Positions 11,700 through 24,110 of a stretch of DNA of 64,000 nucleotides are shown piece after piece. Below the pieces are notes generated by a model that worked only from the letters and a program-made list of their open reading frames with translations, ran no database searches and was not told where the DNA came from. The DNA comes from Triangularia verruculosa (Eukaryota > Ascomycota > Sordariomycetes > Sordariales > Podosporaceae): NCBI GenBank assembly GCA_033296885.1, contig MU863878.1, forward strand, positions 310,001 through 374,000, given 5' to 3'. Every line of letters begins with the position of its first letter. Position 1 is the stretch's first letter. Position numbers and translations under genes: made by a program.

Positions 11700-11965
11700 G
11701 AGTGGTGTAGGGCTCACCCGGTTGGGTTTGCTTGATGTGTTGTAATAGTGATATTCTCTTCAGTGCAATTGTCATCCATTGGGGGCGATCTGTACGATAT
11801 GGTAGGATAGTTGGGGTTGTACTTTATTGTAGGATGGCTGGGATTGGATGTTAAGGTACCTATTTTAGGATTCTTGGGATTGTGCAGTATTTTGGGATTA
11901 TGGAAGTTGTACATTATTGTAGGACTGTCGGGATATTGTTGTATGATAGGCGGGCATGGTTTTGG
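11700..11965. repeat. GT-rich degenerate short repeat
   Basis: The plus strand has recurring GGATT(C/A)TTGGGAT, TTGTAC(T/A)TTATTGTAGGA and GTTGGGGT-like words at irregular spacing of 10-40 bases, with strong strand asymmetry (G/T on plus, A/C on minus). No gene is visible. It separates the degenerate tract from the DUF8021 gene. Confidence 0.45.
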
Positions 11966-12425
11966 AATGCATTTTGGGGTATCTATCACAGTCATGGACT
12001 CGCCGTGGCCAACACTGATGACATCTATGTGAACTGAGTTTGGACTGTGACCTGCTTACTCCTCAATGCTCCAGCGGTTCATGGTGACAGGAAATAAAAT
12101 TGGCACCCGGCTCAGATGCAGGTACACGTTGGTTCCTTCCCGTCTGTTATTGCTGAGGGGAACTGCCCAATCACACACTCCCCGATCTTGTTTAGCCGTT
12201 GAGGGATGACGCCTAACACTCAATGCCGGACTTGACGAGAGGAGAAGTTGTAAACCATGATCGTCAGATACACACATTGTGACAGCAGCTGAACTCGGTG
12301 ACAGATGTGGTAACCGCATTCCGCGCGCCTTGAATGCAAAGGTATATGAACACCCTCCAATTGCCTCTGGTCCTCGAGTTTCGCGGACCTCTTGCAGTGA
12401 AGGCCCTTGCCACTCCACAGCAACA

Positions 12426-13295
12426 ATGAGATCGATCCTCCCACTAACTCTCCTCACCCTAGGAGCCAACGCAGCATGTCCTCGCTCGGTGCTAAAGGCC
12501 CTGACCGCCGCCTACGTCGAAGCCCAAACCGTCGGCAACGACTCCTTCATCTCCACCCTCGGCCAATCCTCCCCTAACTTCCTCTACATCGAAAACAACG
12601 CCGTATTCGGAAACCTGTCCATGTCCTCGCTCGCGGTCCCAATCAAACCCGATGCCCACCGATCCATCCACGACGTGGAGCAATGCGCCTCTGTAACTGA
12701 AATCATCGCCGCAACGCAGGAACACCCCTACGTCCTGCACACTAGAATCCTCTGGCAGGCAACTCCTGATAATCTCTCCGTTAGCGGCATCAATCTAGTC
12801 GAGGCTGTTGTCACTGACGAGGGAGACTGGCTGTTCAACGCCACAGGCACACTCAATCTCAACGCACCCGAGAAATGGGACCCTATCCCCGTCGTGGCGC
12901 AAGAGTCACGGGCAAAGATCCAGTCACTGGGAGATTGGTATTTCGATCGGTTCGGGGATGTGTCGAGGGGGGATGTACCGTGGCATGCTGAGCCGTGCTA
13001 TCGGTTAGAGGGTGGGTTACCGGCTAGGGGGACGAAGCAAGGGGAGGATTGCATTCATGTCATGCCGGCGAGCATCAAGATACCGTATAGACGGTATGTA
13101 GTTGACGAGGAGATGGGCGCGGTGGATATTTTTATGGGTTTTCCGGGGTTGGACAGGACGCAGGGGCTGGCGCCGATGCCGGATAGTCATTTGTTTAGGG
13201 TGGAGGGGGGGAAGGTTAGGTATTGCCATACTGTCAGTGCTTGTGTTACGGCTGGGTGTGGGATTGGGGAGATTGAGTGGCCTGATAGGAGGTAG
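12426..13295 (+). CDS. Secreted DUF8021-family protein
   Basis: Single-exon gene of 289 residues. I use the ATG at 12426 because it opens with a clear signal peptide (MRSILPLTLLTLGANA, cleavage before ACPR); the in-frame sequence upstream is not protein-like. The mature protein carries features of the fungal extracellular DUF8021 family: an early Cys, a LTAAYVEAQTVGNDS helix, FLYIENN, and the conserved block RSIHDVEQCASVTEIIAAT followed by HPYVLHTRI. The C-terminal half has further Cys residues that could form disulphides (PCYRLEGG, EDCIHVMPASIKIPYRRYVV). Members are usually secreted proteins of unknown function with an NTF2/SnoaL-like look. A TATA-like AGGTATATGAA lies at about 12340, some 85 bases upstream of the start. 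Confidence 0.85.
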   Translation: MRSILPLTLLTLGANAACPRSVLKALTAAYVEAQTVGNDSFISTLGQSSPNFLYIENNAVFGNLSMSSLAVPIKPDAHRSIHDVEQCASVTEIIAATQEHPYVLHTRILWQATPDNLSVSGINLVEAVVTDEGDWLFNATGTLNLNAPEKWDPIPVVAQESRAKIQSLGDWYFDRFGDVSRGDVPWHAEPCYRLEGGLPARGTKQGEDCIHVMPASIKIPYRRYVVDEEMGAVDIFMGFPGLDRTQGLAPMPDSHLFRVEGGKVRYCHTVSACVTAGCGIGEIEWPDRR

Positions 13296-13518
13296 GGCAT
13301 AGGAGGAGGAGAATGATCGAGTACGAAGTGGTATGAAAGCAATAACCGGTTGAAAGGAAGCAAACATGTCAAACTGGATGGTAGGTAATTGTCACATGTG
13401 TATGAACCAATCGGAATGGAAACGGAGTCAATGTCTCACATTCATACCCGAAGGCCGTTCTCAGGCCCAACTCCCGAACCCGTCCCTCCCATATCCCCAA
13501 ACAAAATCACCCCAGCTT

Positions 13519-14649
13519 CTAATCGTACAACTCATCCTCCTCCATGATCCCAGGCAAGTCAACATAGGCCGACGAAGCCACGCCAACCACCGCCCTCTCA
13601 CGCGGCTGTAACACCGTTCTGCCCAAAGGCACCCCGTCCTCAGCACCGCGCACCTCAACCGCCACGCCAGCCTTGTTCGCGAGACAGGAATCGTTTTCCT
13701 TGTCTTCATCCCAAGTCGCCTCCGCCAGCCTCATCTCCTCCACACTCCCGGCCAGGGTCATCTCCGAGTCGTTGCCGAAATCATGCCAGATGCCTTCGCC
13801 GTCGCTCCCAGCAAAGGACACCCGACCTGACATTGGCCTTCCTTCCAGTTCCTTGACGCCGGCGGCGATGAGTGTTTGGATGACCTGTTGATGAGAGTAT
13901 CTGTTAGTAAAGGTTTTTCTCAGGGGTAATAAATTCTTTGCTGAGAAGACGTTGAGGTCAGGGTTGAACCCAATCCAACTCCAACTTGTACTAGTACTCT
14001 CGAACCCCGGTCATGAAGGAGACGAAGACCGACTGAATCTCCAGGTGAATGGCCTGAGCTGCCATCAAGAGAGAACCCGCTAGCCACGCTACCTCCCTCT
14101 CGCCGATCGACTGCACAAGCTGATCCTCTCGGACCAAGTCTTCGCTCTCGGCAATTCCCGTTTTGCTTGAAGCTGAACCACAAACCCAAAACCAACATCA
14201 CCAAGTTCTACGTACCTTCTCAAAAGTAATCTCCCCTTCTAAAGCCGCAACAGCCCTCCCCAACACACCCTTATCAACACCACCAGTCCACCGAGGCGAA
14301 GCAAGCGGGAACTCCCCATTCATCTTGCGGGCGGGAGGGAGGAGGACGCCAGATATCGAACTATAAGCCACAAATAACATAATTAGCAAAAGATTTCACA
14401 ATAAACAATAGGTATATCATAAACTCGAATGGAATATGGCAAAAAATACTTTGTAGAAGCCAAAATAATAACTTACGAAGTCGAAAAAAAACCAAAAACA
14501 CCAGTCGTCAAGTCGTATTCATACGACACCACCCCCAAGTTTCCCAGAAGCTCGTGGAAGCGAGCAAACGAGAACAGTCGCGAGCGGCTGCCGACGACGA
14601 GGGCGCCCCAGAGCGCCAGGAGGGAGGCCGCGAGCGAGCGGTTGTCCAT
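13519..14649 (-). CDS. Cryptic three-exon gene, hypothetical protein with N-terminal hydrophobic segment
   Basis: Assembled from splice signals: exons 14649-14477, 14360-14216 and 13884-13519 on the minus strand. They total 684 nt and give 227 residues. Intron 1 (116 nt) has GTAAGT and TTATAG. Intron 2 (331 nt) has GTACGT, a CTAAC branch site and CAACAG. Phases agree at both joins, and each exon is closed by a stop just inside the intron. The N-terminus (MDNRSLAASLLALWGALVVG) looks like a signal peptide or anchor. A middle part follows (SGVLLPPARKMNGEFPLASP, then a VLGRAVAALEGEITFEK helix). The C-terminus is acidic and ends DELYD. No family is recognised. The unusual length of intron 2 leaves room for an unseen extra exon. 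Confidence 0.55.
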
Positions 14650-17303
14650 TTTCTTTTTTTAAAAAAAGAAAAAAAAGGAAAGAAAGAAAAGCTGGGACGA
14701 CGGAAAAAGAAAAGGGGGCCGGGTGTTTTTGATGGTGTTGGTGGTTTTCGTAGGTACGTAAATAAAGAAAAGAAAGCGAGTGTGGCTTTTTTGGTATGGC
14801 TTGGGGAAAGAAATAAAAGTTTGGGCGTGTGCAAAAAGGATTTATGCCTGAATTTTTGAGGTCTGCTAGCCGTGCGGTGAGATATTAGCGGGTTCCAGTC
14901 TAAATGGATTCAGAGGCCTATTCTTTACTTGCTCTTCAGTAGTCAAGTGTGGCAGAATAATGCAAGCTTTTTTCAGTGGCCAGGAGATAGCAAAGTATTT
15001 TGTCGAATCACGTCTATATAGGTACGCCTTGGATGGGTGGATTTTGGGTCTCGCAAGGCTTCTTATATCTCGCTGTATGTTCCTCTGGCGATGACTAGAT
15101 AGACAATTGACAGATGTTTTTGATGAAGATATCATCAATGGTGCAGTCATTGATACGCAGCATGACACATGGTGATTCTTCCTCTAGTACTGGCAAACAT
15201 CCTAGCCCTCTATGCCTCGCGATGTAGAGTCAAAACAGAACAAATACTCAAAGTGTGACGGCCATGCAAGACACGATATAAAGCCTACCTGAGGTGCTGG
15301 AGAAACACTTGACGATGAGTGACAATAAGATGCCAGCGCTAGAAATTAAAGTCAACGGATGGAAATGATCCAAAGCGGCCCACTCTAACTGACAGCCAGA
15401 ATGCATTGATCGAAGAGAAGAACATTTGTCGAATACCCGGCCGGTAAATAGTGGGCGCCGCCATGCGAGATAGCTTGCAGTGGTTGGCCCAATATTACCT
15501 ATGTGGTAGGTTGTCATCTGAGCCGAGGTAGGTAATCTTGGGACACATGATGGATGAGGTGATGTATATTTGCTTGCCACTAGGTATGCTACCATTCTCC
15601 CGACTCTCACAGAGTGGCCGCTCTCTTTCTTCGTCTCTTCTTACATTACACGATTCACCACCAATTCCAAGAATTCCACTGCCCACGGCGTCCCATAGAC
15701 TCCCATGATTAAGCTCACCGGCCAACCTCTCCAACTCTCGAGACACTGCTCGATGGATTTGATGTGTGTGGGAGGGGTGAAGACCTCGACCCCAGCCCCA
15801 GGAACCTAGGGTCCTCCATAAGAAGTTCCAACAGCTCTGTGCCAACCGGCAAATCGGTCGGTAGGTATATGAAGGAAAGAAAAAAAAACAGTCCAACCGT
15901 GGAGGTGAGCTTGGTGGTTACGGTCGTGAATCAGGACGAAAGCCCTGACGTATGGTTGCTCCTTTGTTCACGCAACTGTTAGCACATCAAGAAGATATTG
16001 TGACGATCGACGAAGAAACATGACGGGGAGACACGCTCGGATTGTCACTCACCAATATTTTTGGATCGGAACCGAGAAGTGTGGGATCTCATCGTACTGG
16101 TGATCAAGCTTCCGCTCGCAGGAGCATCGACTGCAAGGAGATGTAAGTAAACGTGAGCCTGGTAGGTAAACCAGTGAAGAAACAGTACACACCTTGACTG
16201 GCGCAGGCCGCCATTGGTGGGGTCGTACGCACACGACACCGCACCCATGCTGGGCAACTCGACAGCTGTCTTGTTGTTACAGTACTTGAGGAGCGGCGGT
16301 TGTGTAGAGAGGGGAGCATGTTAAATGTGCTCGGAGAATGGACAAAGGTTGACTGGCGAGGGTACAACCTTTGAAGGCGAGGAGAGTTTTACCTAGTGGG
16401 AAGTGTCTAGTGGTGGAAGAGCAAAGTGTGAAGGGACACAAGATATGGGGAGGAAAATTCTGTGGCCTGTCAGGTGACCGAGAAGAGCCCTACAATTGGT
16501 AGGACTCTGATTACGCACTGCTCTTGCCTCGGTAGGAGCCGCGAATGCGTCAGTGCCTAGGTCAATGGTCCACAGGAGCGAACACCTGAAGAGCCCGAAA
16601 CCTGGCGGTGAAGCAAGCAGGGAAAGAACACCCCTTCGCAGGTTACATGTGAAAGTGATAGTTGGATCCTGTTTGGCCGCGAAAATGAGATGGCGGGGTC
16701 TTGTCTGTGAAGCCGGGATCGAGCTCTCAGAGTACCCTGTAACCAGTCATGCGTTCTGGCAACCTTGGCTGAGCTTGGCCATGATCGATGAAGAAAGACA
16801 GACGCCAGGCCCCCATGAAATGACGGCGGAGTTCACTCAGGAGGTCCTGCTTGGAGTTCAGAGGGATCCAGCATTCCATCGAGCCGGGGTGCCTGACAAT
16901 ACGCAGCCTTTTGCCAACCTGGGGTGGACGAGTATGTGGAGCAGTGACGTTGAACGGAAAGAGCGAAGATGACTACGAGGGCACCAACTCCTGTTATTTC
17001 TGGCACCTGTGCTAAGTATCTTTGAGTTGTGAAATATGGGTCTGAAACTCCATAATTCTTCATCTTTGTCACTAAGGTGGCGGATCATCATGTCGAGGAC
17101 TGTATGTCCTGTACTGGATAGCCACTCTTTTCTTGTTAATCAACGCAGTGTGAAACGTTCTAATATGATCTAACAACAAGAACAACAATCGACGATGGCA
17201 GCTAAGATTATTCCACCCGGTGATCCCTACCTGAGGTAATTAAAAGAAAGCAAAATGCCCAACTCCGAACTCCTCGCAAAACAATGCCAGGCCCTCCATA
17301 AAA
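14650..17303. other. Intergenic region, no gene assigned
   Basis: Begins with a purine/pyrimidine-asymmetric run (A/G-rich on plus at 14660-14720), probably the promoter side of the minus-strand gene ending at 13519. Short open frames at 15495-15896, 16045-16257 and 16553-16972 lack ATG starts in good context or recognisable domains. A GTGTGT...TTGCAG pair on the minus strand near 16185-16135 looks splice-like but joins no convincing exons. I see no RNA gene or transposon here. Confidence 0.35.
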
Positions 17304-18079
17304 TTACTCCCACCACTTCTTGCTAATGTCCCAATAAACCACCTTCTTGCCTCCATGATCACCATCCACCTCCACCACCCGCTTCGTCATCCTCACCCCG
17401 TTAGGCAACAACATCACCTCCAAGCCCCCAAACAGCTTCTCCAACGCCCCCGTCAACACATACTGGTTGTACAGGACCCTGATCGCCCCCCTATGACTCT
17501 TGGGCAACCTCCTCTCCTTAATCAGGAACCTGTCCATCACCGAAATGCTCTTAAACGACCAGGCATTCAGCCTGTACGGCAACAAGACAGTCTCGTGGTA
17601 CAGCTGCCGGCAAACTGGCGATAGCAGCGTCATCCCCTTCCTTCTATTATTGCGTGCTGAAGTCCCCTGTTCGAGTACGGGTGTAATTCTGTGGGGAAGA
17701 GTGTTGGGCCAGGGGTGCTCCTCTCGGTCGAGGATCAAGCAGCTGAAGCCACCGGGGAGGGTCTCGTATTGTGGACGATGGGTATTATTGTTCGTGCCAT
17801 TGCTGATAGCGCGAAATTGATATTTCTTAAATATGACTTGGATCTGTCCGACGGATAGCACGAGTTCGTAGATGCGGTTTCGCAGCTCAGGTGGGAGTTG
17901 GAGGAGCGGGGATCGAGTGTTTTGGTTCCATCTTTAGGAGCAGTTTGTTAGCGGGGAACATAGGAAGGGAAGAAAAGGACGGGAGAGACGGACAGGTCTG
18001 ACTCGTGGCTCCCCGCGTCGGGGAGGGATTTATGTAGTTGATTCTGTATTTTCCGTTGCCGGGATTTATTCATCTGCAT
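17304..18079 (-). CDS. DUF7730 / 2EXR-like protein
   Basis: Two exons on the minus strand, 18079-17994 and 17931-17304, give 237 residues. The intron (62 nt) has donor GTCCGT, a GCTAAC branch site and acceptor CTAAAG. The join makes the codon CTA and restores the signature WNQNTRSPLLQLPPELRNRI then YELVLS, the LPxExRxxIYxLVL block that opens 2EXR/DUF7730 domains of filamentous fungi. A second family feature follows: LSPVCRQLYHETVLLPYRLN then AWSF. The C-terminus ends YWDISKKWWE. The ATG at 18079 (MQMNKSRQRK) is the first in the frame; one at 18073 is also possible. These proteins are very numerous in Pezizomycotina and are thought to be F-box-related adaptors, but their function is unproven. 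Confidence 0.7.
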
Positions 18080-18475
18080 GGCGCGGTGGGGGAGGACACT
18101 TGAACGCGGGGATGGATGGCGGTGATAATGAAGTTGGAGATGGGGAGTGACGTTGTTTTGGCTGGGCGCGCTTGGGGTTGCCAAGAGTGTCAAGGGGGTT
18201 AGCGGGGCGGATAGACAGGGGAGTGAGATGGTGTTAGTGGGTTAGGTGTGTTGCCGCCGTTTGGGCTATCATGTTGCATGCAGCGCAGACACAACATCAA
18301 AGTTGAACGGGTAGGTATTCTTGAGCAGATTGGATTCTTTGATGGTACTGCCAATCGTAGAGATCTTCTTGTTGCTAGGGGCAGGTACCTACTATCAGTA
18401 ACAGTCGCAAGCTCATCAACTCATTATCCGTCATATCTGTCTATACCTAGGTACCTAGTTGCGCCGTAAGCCCTT
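18080..18475. other. Intergenic spacer between convergent-looking gene ends
   Basis: It holds the promoter side of the DUF7730-like gene and the 3' side of the ankyrin gene. It contains GGTACCTAC and ACCTAGGTACCTAG palindromes at about 18384-18460. No coding frame is supported. Confidence 0.4.
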
Positions 18476-21174
18476 TTACGGTGTCAAATCATGTCCACCG
18501 AAAACACAAATCCCGGCACCTACCTTGAATAGAGAAATGACATGGCGCTCAGTCCCTCTCAACATGCAGCCTGACACATATCCCGAACTGCAACATTTTC
18601 CAACCTTGTCGTCAGTTCTGCCGTAAAGGTTTCCTCTTGAAACTCGGGGGGGGGGGGGGGTTGTGTAGTCACCCGATGCCTCCATCTGCGCTTCCATCTG
18701 TGCCTCCATTTCCGCTCTCCAAACGTCTTCGGCAACCACTGCTTCGGCCTCAAACCAATGCATCTCTTCAAAGCTGTGCCAACTCTCATTGCCGCTCAGG
18801 GGGGTGGTCGCCCAGCTTCCTGGCTCGAACTCATCATCCTCAATACTCCTTACTAACCGGTCCCACGCCTGTTGGAACCCCTCGGGCGCATCGTCTTTTC
18901 CGCGGAGCACAGCCTTCTCGGCTGGCGTGTGGCCATCTGAGTTTCGCGCCTCGAGGTCGACATCGCGAAGCCGTGCCTTGGTAAGAATATTGAGCATGGG
19001 TATTGTGCCGACATTGGCAGCCAGGTGGAGGACCGTGTTACCGGCATGCGTCTTGACGTTTAGCGCGGCGCCGGCACGTATCAGCAGAGTGGCAGTTTCG
19101 ACATTGTTTTCAGCAACGGCCGAGAGAAGCGGTCCTTCGCCGTACTCCTCGCCCTCGTTTAGATCAGCCCCAGCCTTGATAAGATATGCCGCCGTTGCAG
19201 TGTTATTGTACTGTGCCGCCACACGTAACGGGGTGCAGCCATAGCCGTCTTTCAAGTCGATGTTAAGGATCCTGTTACCATGTCTGAACTGTAGCAACTG
19301 CTTTATACAAAGGGCTGAGCTACTCTGCGCGGCAAGATGTAGCGGGCTTCGGTTATCGTTGTCGGTGAGTAAGAAGGGATCGGCACCATGGGCGAGAAGG
19401 ATCGCCACGGCATCGCTATTCCCTCGCCTTGCTGCCCAGTGCAGTGGCGTCCAGCCGTTTGCGTCACGAGCGTTGACTTCAGATTCGCCCCTTTGCAGTT
19501 CTTCCTCCAAGCTGCCTTTCTCGAGGCCTATGATCAGCTTGTGAATGTGCGTAAACTGTCGTTGCTCAAGAAAGTCGCTTCCTGGGAAGAGGACCGAGAA
19601 GGCTTCCGCTAGGTGTGGGGGCGCTTTGAGATGGAGGATGTTGCGCCACGCGACTTCTAACGCAGAGCTGGAAATTCCATCAGACTAATATCTCTCTGGG
19701 GCCTTCTTGCAGGTCCGTGACTTACGTTCCGGTGTTATCCTCCCATTCTGGATTGGCTCCTTCGTTCAGGAGTAGCCTGCAGACCTCGAGACAGCCGTGG
19801 TCAACGGCAAACTAGGCAATTCAAAGTGAGGTAGTTAGCGATACTCTCATAATGGTATTGCGGTAACCCTCCATCTACCTACGTACAGGTAATGGTGTCC
19901 AGCCGCCACGATGGTCAATGTCATCGGGTGATGCAGCCCTTGCCGAGAACATCTCCTTGGTTCCCTCGACGCCCTCACACCTGCTTAGCATGAAGAGTCG
20001 ATCGGTCTCTGAGCAGGACCTTCGAAGCTTCAGGTTCAAGGTTGGGGTTCCCATACTTTGCGAGAAGGCCACCGAGAGAGCCCTGTCGACGAACCATCTC
20101 GGGAAGAAATATGTGATCGTTGTTTCGCGAGTTTCCCGCTGCTGGCAGGTTGAAAGATTACATTGTTGACGACGAACAGAAAGGCCGCTATATCCAATGA
20201 AAAGTCTGCCAACCAGCTGCTGAAGCACGGGGATGGTTCGTAAGGCATGTCTTCTATGGCATGCACAGTGACACGGGCTTTCGCACGAAACCTGTTTGCC
20301 CGTGGAGCGCGATACAGGGAGAACTAACACCTGAGGGGGCAGTGGCGCCTCTTCAGGGGTCCCCTGGCCCGGAATATCAAAGCGAACCCGCGTGTGGGGA
20401 ATTTCGGCTTCACCCGACTTGTTTGACCCAATCTCGTCCATCTGATCCACTTCAAGTGTTACGTCTGAGCCAAGCCACGACCTCGTTGGGTAGTGGTCCA
20501 GACGCTTGATGAGTTCGTGTAGAAGATTTACACTTTCCCGCGAGATCTTGCCCAGATCTGCCACTTGTTCTGAGACGTCGATTTGCGACTTGTAAACGCG
20601 AGTTGTCTCGGCGTAAAGGTCCTGGATCTCGACGGAGAGTCGTGTGTTTATGGATCTTGGTTTCACAGCATCGTTAGCATGGAACTAAGTACCTAGGTAC
20701 CTAATTATGGACGGAATGTGGGGGTAACTGGGGCGGAAGATCGAGCACTCACAGCGAGCTACTTTCCAATATGACAGAGAGGTTGGACCGGATCTCACGA
20801 AGTTGCTTCTGTAGTTCCCAGACGGCCGACTTTTCCTTCAGACATGCGATGCGATCAAAGGGCCGCACCGTAACTTTATCACCCCAGATATTTGTCTTCC
20901 CCCACTTCGCCACGAGGTTGTTCAATTGGTCAAGCTTGCCGCGGGCCTGGAAAAGGAGCGGCCCCACCCTCTCACGAACCGCAGCACCCGTCTCACCCCC
21001 CTGCTGCACCGTCTCCTGGATCGAGTCCAGCACAAACTTCAGATTGCACGTCTCGTTGGAAAGAGCCAGAAGCTCGTTAGGAACCTTTCTCAGGCTGACA
21101 ATCAGTCCATGTAGGCCCCCAGCCACCTTGAGGGCCTCAATGATGACCGTTGTAATGGAGAAGGGATCAGCCAT
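18476..21174 (-). CDS. Ankyrin-repeat protein with fungal STAND-type N-terminal domain
   Basis: Four exons on the minus strand: 21174-20753, 20655-19887, 19811-19726 and 19667-18476. They total 2469 nt and give 822 residues. The introns are 97, 75 and 58 nt with donors GTGAGT, GTACGT and GTAAGT, and all phases agree. The N-terminus MADPFSITTVIIEALKVAGG is typical of the helical domain heading many fungal STAND and ankyrin proteins. A linker rich in Cys/His follows (CESPCHCACHRRHA), then a conserved segment FFPRWFVDRALSVAF. At least six ankyrin repeats follow, for example GWTPLHWAARRGNSDAVAIL and SPLHLAAQSSSALCIKQLL. There is no NACHT domain. Such proteins are presumed signalling or scaffold components of the fungal NLR repertoire. 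Exon 4 contains a 15-base homopolymer that could hide an indel. Confidence 0.85.
18646..18660. repeat. 15-base G homopolymer inside the ankyrin gene
   Basis: A run of 15 G on the plus strand encodes part of a Pro run on the minus strand, near the C-terminus of the ankyrin protein. Homopolymers of this length are prone to slippage and to assembly error, so the frame of the last ~60 residues of that protein is uncertain. Confidence 0.9.
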
Positions 21175-22948
21175 CCGAACAATGCGACTGACCTTGGTCT
21201 GAACAGCACGGTTAAGAATGCTACGCTAAAGCGTACAAAGCATAAGAAGAGGACTAGTGTAGGATTCGAGGGCAGGTCGACTGCTTATAACAAGAGCGGG
21301 GTAGAGCAAAGAGGATGCATCTACCGACAGGACAGCACCAGGCTCTGATGTGCTTCTCTGGTGGCGCGGGGACACTGCGCCACACATCCTCTGGCAATGA
21401 TTATGAACTCCCAAGGCCGACTCAATGCCAGAGATTATTTGTCACCGCTTGATCTGATGTGTTACCTTCGGTGTGGAACAGGCCGTCACTCAGGAAATGT
21501 GTGTGGTTAAAAGATATCAGAGCCTTGACGATCGCCCCAGTCTTGTTGGGGTCTCCATGCCCAGCTGTGAAGCATGCCAGGCATTAGAAGTCCCTACCTT
21601 GAGGATCCTGTTCGGCATCGCCGATCTCTTCACAGATGGTACCAGGTGCATTGGCTAAAGCCGCCGCAGCCTTATGCGCCCTCCGTCGATTTCCGACAAC
21701 AAAACCCCATAACAGAATCGGAGATCCCCATGACGACATAGAAGGCTCGTCGGTCATCGCCATGCCTTTGCAGTCTTTCAAAACTGGCGCAAGCAATTAC
21801 ATACCTAGTTCACAATCTCTTCTTGACCGTGGGACGAGCGTCATGTGGGATTCAGTCCGAACCATTTTGCTGTGGTGACACTCGCGCTCAATCTCATGTG
21901 CAGATGGCTAAATACCTACATATCAGCCCCAACCTCACAACTGCGTCATTACCTACTTCAAATGCTCCAAAACCTTGAGGTCCACCTGCCATGGTGAACC
22001 CCAAATATGACGGTGTTATTACGAGGCATTCCATTGTTGTCCCTAGGCATTTTACGCTTTCCTCGAGATTGTTGAGGAAAGACTGCCTCGATTGTGGTAG
22101 CCTATCATCTTGTGTATTAATCTTCCTGTCGTTGGACGCCACGTGAAATCAGCCTGCGTGGCAAGAGAGGTAAGCTGTTGTGCAACGTCGGGTCTCTGAA
22201 TCCAAGCTCCTGGAAAATGGAAGACTCTCGGGAAAGGCTCCAAGCGATGATGTGGTGAGCTCACACGTCGTGCTGGCCAATCCTTGCACACCTGCCTCCA
22301 TCACTTGCGAAGAAGTACCACTGGTTCAACACCCCATAGAATCCTCAAGGGCACACTGTAAGATTCTTGTGTCTGTTGGATCTCTCTCGATTTCTCTGCC
22401 CACACGCTGGGTAGGTAGCAGGCACGTTCGCGTGGCTTAATCATCCCGAGGCTGACCGAGCGCGAATTGGTCCCCACTCCTATCCACGGAGCAGGCTCTG
22501 TATTTGGTTTCATCGCATGCTGTTTCATGGTAATATTGGCAGTGTGCTGGACAAGGCAGCTCGCTGATTGAGTCGACAAGCTTGAGTTGGGGTACTGCCG
22601 GATCTGCGGCGGGATCTCGTGCCCCCCGCAGCCTTATTTGTGGATCGAAGTGCAGGTGGCAGCCTCGATTCTGGTCGGTGGTCTCGTTGCCATGTCCCAC
22701 GGAAATCACACATCCACCACGAATCACGACGACAGGTGCGCCAGAAGCACGGCATGGTGACAGTTCATTTTGTCGTGGCCAGAAGCAGAAGCACTGGGCA
22801 CTAGAGGCGGGTAGGAAGCATGGCACCCCTTACTGAAGTACCGTTAATCTACCTGACGGTATCGAGATTTTGCAGCACGACAGTAGCATTTCGTTTCTTC
22901 AACCACTACCCTCCCTCACAACCACCGCCCCTACCATCCTCGTCCGCC
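21175..22948. other. Intergenic region, no gene assigned
   Basis: Several short open frames exist, but none has linked exons or a known domain. The most protein-like is a minus-strand piece at about 21640-21750 (SSWGSPILLWGFVVGNRRRA), which is hydrophobic and followed by a GTAGGG donor-like site. It could be a relic of a membrane protein. ATG-rich noise and simple AT-rich stretches fill the rest. Confidence 0.3.
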
Positions 22949-24110
22949 ATGATCCAACACAGCTTTGGAAATACAATGTTCATTCTTGCTCTCTACGCAC
23001 CTACTAGTGCGGCTGAGAACGTGAAGGATATATACCTACTACCAAATCCTGGAAGCGGAACACAACAAGTTTCTTCTCCACCATACTCGGGGTGGGTCTC
23101 CAAACCCGGAAGAAGGGGGACCACCAGTATCCTTTGCAGCTATTTACCTAATCGCTGTCTTCGCCTGTGTTGAAAGCGCTTTGCATTTCAACATTCCCAA
23201 GCAAGGCATAACGACTCACAGGCTTACTGCCTGTAAATTTAGGTGGATTCCCGTCGCTCTTTTACAACCTGCGCTTGTGTTGTACTACGCTTCAGCCCAG
23301 CGGAGAGGAGCCAAATCGCCAGCGCACGACATGCGATCATTGAACGGGATCAGCTAGGCAGCAATGAAGCTATGGAAACAGTCCGTGTCGAGAGAACGAG
23401 GCCTGAACTCCACAGGTGAGGTGGTGGCCTTGAAATCCAGCTGGAAGGGCAGAAGGTGATTCTGTCTGGTGAAGGGATGTTACTCCTCGCAAAACAAGAC
23501 ATCAAGCCGTTCAAAACATCGAGATTTGCCATTGTGACCAAGCGAAGGTCGATGTGGTCCAAAGGTTATTGGTGATATTTCAGGTCAGCTGGGCGGTCAC
23601 TGAATGCATAGCACGCAAGATATACGGACTCCCCATCACCCTTCTAGAACTACATACGATTGTTGATGTGGTTGAGGCTATTACACTCTATCTCGCCTGG
23701 TTCGACGTATGTCATGAGGTAGTCTGACGACGTGTTTCTATTCGTGTGGCTTCGGAAGCCCACTACCAGGTACGTACATACCTATCTATCTATCAAAGAC
23801 GCTCGATAACGAATCCCGAAATCCGCACAAACCATTCGATGTACGTGCCTCCCGAGAGATAGAACATCCCGATGTGGGTGTCCTCGCCATTCTTGATTCG
23901 CCGACGTGGTGACCTCGTCACCTTTGCTACCTCTTCGCTACAACGACCCGAGATGATTCCACAAATCTGGCTCAACAGGAAGAACGTCATTTTGTGGAGT
24001 CTGAGAGGGCGAAAATATCTTCTTACCGTGATGGTGGTAATTTATGGCAGCGTGCACCTTCGAGGCATGACTGTACAGCCTTATTGTTGGGGGTGTGATT
24101 GGCGGCTTTT
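22949..24110 (+). pseudogene. Decayed tandem copy of the adjacent membrane-protein gene
   Basis: Fragments align in order with the intact gene at 24388-26027. GWVSKPGRRGTTSIL (about 23083) matches its APAWVSSPAMRGTSDIL. After a frame change come SALHFNIPKQGITTHRL and RWIPVALLQPALVLYYASAQ. QVSWAVTECIARKIYGLPIT and LLELHTIVDVVEAITLYLAW (23581-23712) match exon 2. Then NVILWSLRGRKYLLTVMVVI followed by YGSVHLRGM (about 23980-24070) matches exon 3. A GTATGT donor follows AWFD exactly where the intact gene has its second intron, so this is a DNA-level duplication, not a retrocopy. Stops and frameshifts are present in every exon equivalent. The probable original start is the ATG at 22949. Confidence 0.75.

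Noticed and set aside
16045..16257. Minus-strand segment (GAVSCAYDPTNG) resembling part of exon 1 of the cryptic gene at 13519-14649 (GVVSYEYDLTTG), possible paralogue
   Set aside because: Similarity covers only about 20 codons; no matching exons 2 or 3 are found around it. Probably chance or a very old fragment.
16553..16972. 139-codon plus-strand frame
   Set aside because: No ATG start at its beginning, no domain, no splice partner; composition not clearly coding.
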